The translations under genes and the position numbers were made by a program. The notes below the pieces were generated by a model. The model had not been told where the DNA came from and did not search any database. It saw nothing but the letters and a program-made list of their open reading frames with translations. DNA of 54,014 bases from Rhodothermales bacterium (GTDB lineage Bacteria; Bacteroidota; Rhodothermia; Rhodothermales; Bin80): the NCBI GenBank assembly GCA_022821875.1, contig JAJECV010000068.1, forward strand, positions 1-54,014. The letters are read 5' to 3'. Below are positions 1 through 6,997 of this stretch, in pieces. The stretch's first letter is position 1. Each line of letters starts with the position of its first letter.

Positions 1-197
1 ACAACGGTGAAGGCATTCTTAATGGAGTCAATGGCGGTTCCGCCTTTGAGGAGGATCCGGATTCCGTCAATGACGGGCTGGGGGAGTTTGGTGAGATTTG
101 CGAGGGTGATTTTTTTGGATTTTCCGTCGATCCATTTGGACTCACGAATGAGGATGGTCGGGGACCATCGGCGGTTTTTGACGACGTCGACAAACAT
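1..197 (-). CDS. IS1634-like transposase, N-terminal part (cut by window edge)
   Basis: The reverse strand reads from an ATG at 197 down through position 1 without a stop. The protein begins MFVDVVKNRRWSPTILIRES, followed by a K/R-rich stretch and ANLTKLPQPVIDGIRILLKGG. This resembles the N-terminus of IS1634-family (IS4-like DDE) transposases, which typically open with M(Y/F)-x-x-V-x-N-R-x-S-P-x-I-L-L-R-E-S and then K-x-x-x-x-T-L-A-N-L. Only about 65 residues are in the window, so the catalytic DDE residues lie outside it and intactness cannot be judged. It sits head-on against the truncated TerB-family gene, consistent with insertion into that gene. Confidence 0.72.
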   Translation of the reverse strand, partial: MFVDVVKNRRWSPTILIRESKWIDGKSKKITLANLTKLPQPVIDGIRILLKGGTAIDSIKNAFTV

Positions 198-420
198 GGA
201 CTAGTATGTAATGGTTAAGGGAATGCCTGAAAGGAGAAATATACGGAATAAAGTACTTTAAGTTGCAATTATGGGTAAAAAATTTTGAGAAAACATCAAA
301 AATCAACATGGACATGAGTATTTATCCACACTGGATCTGGGATTTTGCAGAAAATCGGTCAAAAAGGCCGAAAACAGAGGGGATTCCGGCCAAAAAGTCA
401 GAAATTAGACGGAAATGGGG

Positions 421-441
421 CCTGATTTTTAGGAAATCAGG
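421..441. repeat. perfect hairpin inside presumed IS end
   Basis: CCTGATTT (421-428) and AAATCAGG (434-441) pair perfectly around the 5-base loop TTAGG. An outer pair, GGGGATTCC (379-387) and GGAATCCCC (444-452), flanks it. No T-tract follows, so an intrinsic terminator is not supported. The structure could belong to the transposon end or protect the transposase gene from read-through, which is inference. Confidence 0.5.
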
Positions 442-490
442 GGGGAATCCCCGCTCAAATCCACGAATTTGAAAATTTTAGGGGGTAAGT

Positions 491-1405
491 TCAGATATTT
501 ACAGTGCCATCGGCCGCCATTACATCAATGCACAGTTCCAGCACCTCATACCAGAGTTTCTGATCTCCATGGCAACGCAGGCGGTTTAGCAGGTCATCCG
601 TATTGATCTGATGATCTTGCGCCTTCGCCAGTGCACGCTGGACCATTTTTTCATAGGATTTTGTCCGCTGCGCTTCAGTCAGGCCGTCATAATACGACTC
701 GGCCCGCTCAAGCCACTGTTCAATTTTCTGCTGTAAGACCTGGAGTTCATCTGCATCCATGGTGCCATCTGCCATCGCAACGGCGGCGGCCAGTTTAACC
801 ATGATCGCTTGAAGTTTTCGACGCTGCTTTTCAAATCCAATATATCCAGGTTTACCCAGGGAGCAGGTGAACTCGGCCTTTCCTGTCCAAAAAATTCCTT
901 GCCTCCCCCCAGTGACGCTCCCGTTCCGAATGATCACATTGGCATGCACATCAACGAGTCTCACCACAGCGGTCAGCTGCCGGTGTCCTCCATGCGGTCC
1001 GAGCATTATGTCTGGAATGAAGATCCCGACGGGGGTTCAGATACGAAGCCCCGTTCCCGGTGATATGTCTCCCACCTTTACACGGTCATCATAGGCGATG
1101 GTGTACGGTTCCTGAAAGGCTTCTACGGCCGAAAGAACCGGATGTAATTCGTCCCCTGTGCAATCAAAAACGGATACAATCAACCCGGCGGCCTCGCCGT
1201 AGGCTTCAAAGGGAAACGGTCCCTTCACCTCGATTTGTTTTGCCACCAAGTCATCCGCCGTGACTTCACGGACGCGAACATCCATACGGGGCATCCATCC
1301 GAAAAGCGATTTATTGCTCCAGTCGGAACCAAACAGAATCGTCTGGGGTTCTTGCAAAACGAACAATCCAGACCAAAAAGCGCTCCCGAGTGCACTCAGG
1401 TGCAT
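491..1405 (-). pseudogene. TerB-family protein, broken by an in-frame stop and 3' truncation
   Basis: Two open stretches lie in the same reverse frame, separated only by a TGA at 1037-1039. The upstream part ends ...VGDISPGTGLRI and the downstream part resumes TPVGIFIP..., so a Trp-to-stop change (TGG to TGA) would explain the break. Downstream, MVKLAAAVAMADGTMDADEL and LCIDVMAADGTV are the two acidic helical signatures of TerB-like (tellurite-resistance/DnaJ-associated) domains. The second signature normally continues into further helices, but the frame here ends after ADGTVNI at 491, next to the presumed IS. The N-terminal half has no domain I can name. The start is uncertain; an ATG at 1405 avoids overlap with the upstream gene. 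It probably once belonged to the Hsp70/GrpE-like cluster upstream. Confidence 0.65.
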
Positions 1406-1566
1406 AAAAATCTTTAAGATTAAAGGTTTTGCAAGAGGCTCGTCTGATACTTCGAGAACTTCCCCGATTTCAGATGATGTCGGAAGACAAGAGCATGGTC
1501 GTTCATTTTGTCCACAGCAGGCCTCATGCACACCGCGTCCAACAATGCACGAGACGCATACTGAGG

Positions 1567-1947
1567 TTACCCCGCAACCAGAGCAACGACCGTTGCCAGC
1601 ACGCCCCCAAGCACGGCAAATACGATTCCAATAAACCAACGTAAATGGCTCATTTCCGCCTTCAGCCTGCTATTCTGTGCATCCATCTTTGCCTCCAGGT
1701 TACTGTTCTGCGCATCCAGGCCATCCATCTTTGCCTCCAGGCTACTGTTTTGCGCATCCATCTTTGCTTCTAATTGCATATGACTGGACTTGATTTGCTC
1801 AAGAATAGGGGTAGACAACATGTTGAATAAGGATTTGGTGAACGCAACCGCCTCTTTGCCAGAACAACCCATCTTCTCCAAAAGAGTAAAGACATACACA
1901 TCTTCCTCAGTGGACGATGGGAGATCCGCTTTATTCTGTTTCGGCAT
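1567..1947 (-). CDS. coiled-coil protein with C-terminal membrane anchor
   Basis: 126 residues. The N-terminal half is soluble and not recognised. Residues of about 58-102 carry four consecutive copies of an 11-residue motif, LEAKMDAQNS-x, with a small insertion in the second and decay in the last (LKAEMSHLRW). Such 11-residue periodicity favours a right-handed or hendecad-type coiled coil. It is followed by a single hydrophobic helix (FIGIVFAVLGGVLATVVALVAG) ending at the C-terminus, so this looks like a tail-anchored oligomerising membrane protein. It lies on the same strand as the TerB, Hsp70 and GrpE-like genes, between the Hsp70 gene and the broken TerB-like gene. No specific function can be assigned. 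Confidence 0.7.
   Translation of the reverse strand: MPKQNKADLPSSTEEDVYVFTLLEKMGCSGKEAVAFTKSLFNMLSTPILEQIKSSHMQLEAKMDAQNSSLEAKMDGLDAQNSNLEAKMDAQNSRLKAEMSHLRWFIGIVFAVLGGVLATVVALVAG
1671..1780 (-). repeat. short tandem repeat encoding the coiled coil
   Basis: The DNA encoding LEAKMDAQNS is itself repetitive: forms of 'gcatccatctttgcctccag' followed by '(g)ttactgtt(c/t)tg' recur at roughly 33- to 42-base spacing. A repeat that holds up at the nucleotide level suggests recent expansion or contraction by slippage or unequal exchange, so the length of the coiled coil may vary between strains. Confidence 0.6.
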
Positions 1948-2226
1948 AACTGCTTAAATTCATTTCGGGGTAAACGGTTCCCTGAAACTGCATCTGATTA
2001 AGTCTCAGAAATAAACCGTGAACCGACTGCAATGGAACGTATTAAGTACCCTTAACCGGCGATATGACCTTGTGTTCCATCTGATTTAAATCCGTTCCCT
2101 TTTCTGGAATTTAGACCTGTCCCTGCCTCTTTCCAGATCACATCTTAGTATCCAGACATGAACATTCGCAGTATGGATAGATTTTCGGACAGATACCATA
2201 CGGGCAATCTGCGGGGTTTCTCCTTC
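1948..2226. other. intergenic stretch, nothing recognised
   Basis: About 280 bases separate the coiled-coil gene from the small ORF downstream of the Hsp70 gene. I see no open frame with coding character, no hairpin followed by a T-tract and no repeat. It should hold the promoter of the coiled-coil gene, which reads leftward from 1947, but I cannot point to boxes. Confidence 0.3.
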
Positions 2227-2313
2227 TTATTCAGCACTGCCGCTGAAGTCTCCCCCACGAAAGAGCCAGAAAAGTAAAAAAACAACTGCGATCAGAATCA
2301 GGCATACGGTCAT
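2227..2313 (-). CDS. possible 28-residue single-pass membrane peptide
   Basis: A short reverse frame opens at ATG 2311-2313, only 17 bases after the Hsp70 stop, and closes with TAA at 2227-2229. It reads MTVCLILIAVVFLLFWLFRG followed by GDFSGSAE: one hydrophobic helix, an Arg just after it and a small acidic tail. Position in the operon and the clean membrane-helix composition argue for a real gene. There is no strong ribosome-binding site and I know no named family, so this remains tentative. Confidence 0.35.
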   Translation of the reverse strand: MTVCLILIAVVFLLFWLFRGGDFSGSAE

Positions 2314-2330
2314 GGATTGCGGGGAATTGC

Positions 2331-3821
2331 CTACAGGCCCTTCATCAGATCCACGGTAATCTCGTTCTTCTCGCCAGATTCAACATCCTCAAAATGGCAG
2401 TGCATGATCTGGTTGATGTCATATTCATAGGTCACCCGGATTTCCTGCCCGGCAGGTCTTCCCGGGGGCAGTTTCAGGTTTGTCTGGCCAATGATCCGGA
2501 CAAACTTTGGATCATAATCCAATTCTGCATGATCACATTCGGTAATGCTGCAGTCCACGGTGGTCTGGTCGTCCGATACCGTCGTATAGGACTCGGTCAT
2601 GGAGCAGGGAATCCGTGTCCCCTTTCGTATGATGATAGAATTGATTGCGAAGGGTTTTTCCAGTTCAGCGTCCCAGGAGAGTGCCTTGGTGCCAAAATTT
2701 TTGTTTGCCACATCTTGAACACTCAACTCTGCCGCCGAGACCTGCTGGAGTTTTGTAAGGACATCCTGATCTGATCGATGGCCGGCATACAGTGCGGCCC
2801 CCAATGCAACGACTTCGTCTACATTTGCAATACTCAGGGGCTCACATCCAAAGACATCCTCTACGCACTGTTGAACGGCAGGAATCCGTGTACTGCCCCC
2901 GGCAAGGATTACACCATCCAATTGCACTGCCTCCAGTTCTGCACCATCCAGCGCATTTTCGCAGCACAGCTGGATCTGGGTCACAAAGTTGGAAATACTG
3001 TCTTCAAACTCTTTCCGTGTCACTTCAATGACCTGGCCCCTCGCAAAAAAACTGACTTTGTCGCGGCGCGACAGGGAGTGTTTCATATCCTGGATCCTGC
3101 CCAGATCAAACCCCTCATGATTCATGCTCTGGATGGAGATCTCTTCGCCGGTCAGTGTTTCATATTTCTCTTTCAGTACCATTTGCAGCGCCTCATCGAA
3201 GTCTACTCCACCCAGCCTTGCAATGCCGTCACTCCAGATGACATTGACCGACTTCCCGTCAAACCGTGCGATAGTAATATCAAACGTGCCACCGCCCAGA
3301 TCAAAGACCGCATACGTTCCTGCCTCATTCAGTTTGCCGGAATAGGCATAGTAGAGGGCGGCGGCGGTCGGCTCATTAATGATGTTAGCGACCTCCAGCC
3401 CTGCATCCTTGGCGGCATTCATGGTCGCCTGTCGGGCCTCGTTACTGAAATTTGCAGGCACGGTAATGACCACCGGTGCAATGGGGCCGACAGATTTCCG
3501 GGTATAGTCGGCCAGATATCGAAGCAGATGGCTGCTGAGCTCCACCGGAGTCAGGCGGTGTTCTGCAATCGGATAGTCTCTGGAGGTACCCATCTCCCGC
3601 TTGAAGCGTGCGGCAGAAGACTTCTGCTCCATCCCATGGTCGGCGGCCCACTGTCCGCGGGCATCCGATCCGACCCGCCATTCACCGTGAATGAGCGCAA
3701 CACAGGAAGGCAACAGATATTTCCCATCCTGATCCGGCACCATTACAGGTCGGCCAAATTCATCAAATTGTGCGACTGCGGAGTATGTAGTCCCCAGGTC
3801 AATTCCTACGACTGAACTCAT
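2331..3821 (-). CDS. Hsp70-family chaperone lacking the C-terminal lid
   Basis: 496 residues against about 640 for DnaK. The nucleotide-binding domain is intact: phosphate-1 loop GIDLGTTYS (6-14), FKREMG (73-78) holding the Lys that aligns with the DnaK catalytic Lys, PANFSNEARQAT (122-133), phosphate-2 loop DLGGGTFD (174-181) and adenosine motif AGGSTRIP (307-314). A substrate-binding beta domain with an atypical sequence covers about 370-496. The helical lid and the EEVD-like tail are absent. It starts 5 bases after the stop of the LRR-TM-GrpE-like gene, so the two are surely co-transcribed, and that neighbour is its likely nucleotide-exchange partner. Clients are unknown. It differs from housekeeping DnaK in length and context. 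Confidence 0.93.
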   Translation of the reverse strand: MSSVVGIDLGTTYSAVAQFDEFGRPVMVPDQDGKYLLPSCVALIHGEWRVGSDARGQWAADHGMEQKSSAARFKREMGTSRDYPIAEHRLTPVELSSHLLRYLADYTRKSVGPIAPVVITVPANFSNEARQATMNAAKDAGLEVANIINEPTAAALYYAYSGKLNEAGTYAVFDLGGGTFDITIARFDGKSVNVIWSDGIARLGGVDFDEALQMVLKEKYETLTGEEISIQSMNHEGFDLGRIQDMKHSLSRRDKVSFFARGQVIEVTRKEFEDSISNFVTQIQLCCENALDGAELEAVQLDGVILAGGSTRIPAVQQCVEDVFGCEPLSIANVDEVVALGAALYAGHRSDQDVLTKLQQVSAAELSVQDVANKNFGTKALSWDAELEKPFAINSIIIRKGTRIPCSMTESYTTVSDDQTTVDCSITECDHAELDYDPKFVRIIGQTNLKLPPGRPAGQEIRVTYEYDINQIMHCHFEDVESGEKNEITVDLMKGL

Positions 3822-3826
3822 GAAAG

Positions 3827-5752
3827 TTATTGTTCGGGTTTAAATCTGTATATGGCCACACGTGCCGGAATCAGGACTTCTTTCTCGTTGCCACCTTGCA
3901 TGAAATAGCCCGGTTCCAGGATTTCAACAATCTGGCAATCATCCTCCGCTACGGTGGTGATTAAAATTTTTGGATGCTCAGCAACCCCAAAGGCGGACCG
4001 GTAATCACTGCCAATCTCCGGCTGAAACTGCTGTACATCACACTCCTGCAACGCGTCCATCATCAGAGATTGAATAGACTCCAAATGATCTGCCTGGCCC
4101 GTTGTATTCTGCAAAAAATACTGGATCGCCTGATCCACGCGTATGAAGCGGGTAACAAATTTACGGAATACTGCGTTATCATGCCCTCTTTGCAGACGTT
4201 TGATTTCCTGATCCCGCTGATCCAGTGCACTGCGCAGAGTTTTAAGTGCGGATGCAAAATCTCTGGTGATATCACTCTGGTGGATCGACTGCTCCGCAAG
4301 CGTGGACATGGAAGCTGCCATTTGGATAAACTCTTCCAGCCGCTCCTGGATGGTCATCCATTGATCGATATACGGATCCGGTTCATCTTCATCTTCCTCT
4401 GTCTCTTCGGGGATATTATTTTTCCTGAATGCTGCGATCAGCACTGCACCGGTCCCCAGTATTCCCAATACCCCAAGTCCTATGATCATCCAGAGAGGGA
4501 GTGTCCTCCATGATCCGGGGGAATGTTCAGCAGAAATGGCTGCTTCGCTGCTGGTGCAATCGTCAAGTCCGAGTACGGTGGGGATTCTCCGCAGCCATAA
4601 TTGCACGGCAGCCGTGGATGGTGCACACAGTTGTGTTTCTGCGGCAGAGAGGACCTTCAGATTTGCGAGCGAAGAGAGTTCATCGGGGATGGGGCCATAG
4701 AGAGGGTTTCCATCAATGCGCAAGAACTCAAGCTTCGTGAAGGATCCAAGTTCAGGGGGCAGAATCCCGTCAAGATGATTCAGTCCAAGTCGCAGTGCCT
4801 GGATCGATCCATCCTCAATGGTAATGCCATGCCAATCTTCAACGGTTTCGGCTTTCAGGCGGTTTTCAAAATTCCAGCCGGTATTGGCTATCCAATGGTC
4901 ACCATCCGTCGCGAGATAGAGTCTCTTGAGTGCCTCCCATTCTTCTTCCAGCAGGCAGGCATAGTCCGGGATTGGGGCATCTGCAACTTCGGTACTTCGC
5001 TGATCAATGCAGAGGCCCGTTTGTTCTAAATAGAAGTCAATGGCCGCAGTCCGGCTTGGATCTGTCAGGGAAAGAATTCCTGATAGATCCGGGTTCTCCC
5101 CGACCCATAACCAGCCCAAATTCGGAAGATTCAGTACACGTTGCGGGATGGGGCCGGATAGCCGGTTCGCATGTAACCAGATCCCCTGGAGTTTCTGCAA
5201 ATTTCCCAGACTCTCTGGAATCATGCCTTCCAGACGATTCCCCCGCAGGTTTAGATATTCAAGATGAACCAGGTTCTCAATTTCATTAGGGATCGGGCCC
5301 GAGAACTGGTTTTGCTGGAGATGCAGTTTGACTAGCGCAGTAAGCGTCCCGATCCACGAGCCGATGGGACCGGATAAATCATTTTCCTGGAGATCAAGGA
5401 CACGCAGATGCGACAGATTTCCTATTTCAGCGGAAAGAATCCCCGTTAATCCATTATTTGAAAGATCTAACCCGGTAACGCGCCCGTCTGTAAGTGTGAC
5501 ACCGTGCCATGTGGTTAACTGTTCAGGAGGGGGAGGATCTTCAAGCGTGACATTCCAGTTCGAATTATTTGTCCAGTTTTCTCCGCCGGTTTCGATATAG
5601 AGGGCCTTTAGCCCCTCCCAGTCAGATCTGTTTCCTGCCGGTTTACTTTGCTGTGCAGTGCTCTGAGGAATTACAATCAAAGAGGCCAGAAGCACTGCAC
5701 CGGTGACATGGTACGTCAAATTTTGCACGAACATCATTCCCGTAAGCAACAT
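3827..5752 (-). CDS. LRR ectodomain - membrane helix - GrpE-like domain protein
   Basis: From the ATG at 5752 (start uncertain; nearby ATGs at 5737/5734 or a longer TTG start at 5851 are possible) the protein has 641 residues. A signal-like hydrophobic stretch comes first. Plant-type leucine-rich repeats follow in two blocks (about 85-220 and 315-370; motif L-x-x-L-x-L-x-x-N-x-L-x-G-x-I-P), each led by a W-x-x-L-x-x-L-Y segment. One membrane helix (about 419-442), an acidic linker and a helical cytosolic region come next. The last 60 residues match the GrpE beta-domain style: VEILEPGYF, then VLIPARVAIYRF. GrpE releases ADP from Hsp70, and an Hsp70 gene follows 5 bases later. I infer a membrane-bound exchange factor that couples an extracytoplasmic recognition domain to Hsp70. 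Confidence 0.8.
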   Translation of the reverse strand: MLLTGMMFVQNLTYHVTGAVLLASLIVIPQSTAQQSKPAGNRSDWEGLKALYIETGGENWTNNSNWNVTLEDPPPPEQLTTWHGVTLTDGRVTGLDLSNNGLTGILSAEIGNLSHLRVLDLQENDLSGPIGSWIGTLTALVKLHLQQNQFSGPIPNEIENLVHLEYLNLRGNRLEGMIPESLGNLQKLQGIWLHANRLSGPIPQRVLNLPNLGWLWVGENPDLSGILSLTDPSRTAAIDFYLEQTGLCIDQRSTEVADAPIPDYACLLEEEWEALKRLYLATDGDHWIANTGWNFENRLKAETVEDWHGITIEDGSIQALRLGLNHLDGILPPELGSFTKLEFLRIDGNPLYGPIPDELSSLANLKVLSAAETQLCAPSTAAVQLWLRRIPTVLGLDDCTSSEAAISAEHSPGSWRTLPLWMIIGLGVLGILGTGAVLIAAFRKNNIPEETEEDEDEPDPYIDQWMTIQERLEEFIQMAASMSTLAEQSIHQSDITRDFASALKTLRSALDQRDQEIKRLQRGHDNAVFRKFVTRFIRVDQAIQYFLQNTTGQADHLESIQSLMMDALQECDVQQFQPEIGSDYRSAFGVAEHPKILITTVAEDDCQIVEILEPGYFMQGGNEKEVLIPARVAIYRFKPEQ

Positions 5753-5905
5753 GACATGGTTGCATGCAATGGACAAGGTATAATCGTCACGTTTGATATT
5801 CGGCGCAGGGTTCGGACCAGCAAAATACGCCATGGGGGTATGTTTTTGCAATCATCAACGGTTCCCAAGTTATATGCCAAGTGGCGGGTTGATAGAAAAT
5901 GTTTC

Positions 5906-5942
5906 AAAAAAAAGTCCCGTCAGCGGTATTGCTGACGAGACT
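5906..5942 (-). terminator. intrinsic terminator after the SDR gene
   Basis: Read on the reverse strand, AGTCTCGTCAGC (5942-5931), loop AATACC and GCTGACGGGACT (5924-5913) form a 12-bp stem with a single mismatch. Eight T residues follow (the A-run at 5906-5913 on the plus strand). It lies about 95 bases after the stop of the SDR gene and 150 bases before the LRR-GrpE gene start, so it insulates the chaperone operon from the SDR gene. Confidence 0.85.
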
Positions 5943-6037
5943 CAGGAATCATGACATCTCTCAATGAGAATGACATTCCTCAACCCGGACGATTTTATGC
6001 TCTGGCTGGTCAAAGGGTTCCATTGCAAAACAAAGGT

Positions 6038-6859
6038 TCAGATTCCGAGTCCACCGGTGACTTCCAGTGTATGTCCGGTGATATAACCAGCCAGAGGGGA
6101 TGCCATAAGAATAATTCCCGCCGCAGCTTCCTCCGCGGTGCCGGGTCTTTTCATGGGGATCGCAGCAAAGGAGGCATCTCTCACATTCTGAGGAATCCCC
6201 AGGGTAACTTCGGTTCCCTCAACTGCAAGCGTGTGTCCTTCATCCAGCGGGCGTGTCAGCCTTGTATCAATGAACCCAAACGCAACCGCATTGCACCGGA
6301 TGCCAAAGATGCCCCATTCCCGGGCAATGGTCTTGGTCATGCCGATTACCCCCATCTTGGCCGCAGCATAGTTGATCTGTCCGATATTACCATGCAGCCC
6401 TGAGGTGGAGGAGACATTCACAATACATCGGTGAGGATGGGAGTGTCCGAGGCGCATCTCCTCTTTTGCCAGAGGACGCCATATTTGTGCAATTGCACGG
6501 ATTAAACGGAAGGGAGCCATCGTGTGCACCTCCTGGATTTGGTACCACTGCTCGTCGGTCATCTTATGCACCATCCCGTCCCAGGTAAATCCCGCATTAT
6601 TGACCAGAATATTGAGATGTCCACATTGATGGAGCACCTGCTGAATCAGTTGTTCAGGAATTTCAGGATCCGTCACATTGCCGGGCACGGGCCACGCGGC
6701 GAGCCCCGCTTCCCGGATCGTGCGTGCAGCGGATGTACACGCATCCGCATCCAGATCATTTATGAATACCCGTGCTCCCATCTTGGCAAACTGCTGCGCG
6801 GCGGCAAGCCCGATTCCGTTTGCAGCTCCTGTAATTAAGACAGCCTGGTCATCAAACAT
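6038..6859 (-). CDS. SDR-family NAD(P)-dependent oxidoreductase (3-oxoacyl reductase-like)
   Basis: 273 residues from the ATG at 6857-6859, which places the glycine motif at the usual distance from the N-terminus; a longer frame to 6919 exists but adds an unlikely leader. The classical SDR signatures are present in order: TGAANGIG cofactor motif near residue 11, NNAG near 87, a catalytic Ser region (NVSSTSG) and Y-A-A-A-K. The C-terminal G-x-x-L-x-V-x-G-G is typical of FabG-like reductases. An insertion before the catalytic serine (KEEMRLGHSHPHR) is longer than in short FabG proteins and resembles SDRs acting on acyl-CoA or fatty-acid substrates. Substrate cannot be set from sequence. It stands alone and ends at a strong terminator. 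Confidence 0.9.
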   Translation of the reverse strand: MFDDQAVLITGAANGIGLAAAQQFAKMGARVFINDLDADACTSAARTIREAGLAAWPVPGNVTDPEIPEQLIQQVLHQCGHLNILVNNAGFTWDGMVHKMTDEQWYQIQEVHTMAPFRLIRAIAQIWRPLAKEEMRLGHSHPHRCIVNVSSTSGLHGNIGQINYAAAKMGVIGMTKTIAREWGIFGIRCNAVAFGFIDTRLTRPLDEGHTLAVEGTEVTLGIPQNVRDASFAAIPMKRPGTAEEAAAGIILMASPLAGYITGHTLEVTGGLGI

Positions 6860-6997
6860 GTTTCGTGAGATCTGTGGATCTGATGATAAAAGATATATAC
6901 TTCCGTAACAATACGGCAAAGGCTTCCGTAATGGGGGTAGACGCTCTTGTATGCCTGGGAATGCAAAAGCATAGTTCTAACGATCAAATGTCTGATT

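Larger units (their letters stand above)
1..488 (-). mobile_element. 5' part of an insertion sequence (IS1634-like), right boundary approximate
   Basis: The transposase start at 197 is followed by about 290 bases with no convincing gene. They carry nested inverted repeats: GGGGATTCC at 379-387 against GGAATCCCC at 444-452, and a perfect 8-bp hairpin CCTGATTT/AAATCAGG at 421-441. The TerB-family reading frame from the right stops making family sense at about 488-500. I therefore place the element boundary near 488, but I cannot define terminal repeats or a target duplication because the other end is outside the window. Confidence 0.5.

Noticed and set aside
263..472. A 69-codon frame in the presumed IS end
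   Set aside because: Overlaps inverted repeats, has no ribosome-binding site and its composition does not resemble a protein.
2778..3815. A long plus-strand frame of 345 codons
   Set aside because: It is antisense to the Hsp70 gene, whose motifs are intact; the antisense product has no coherent domain.
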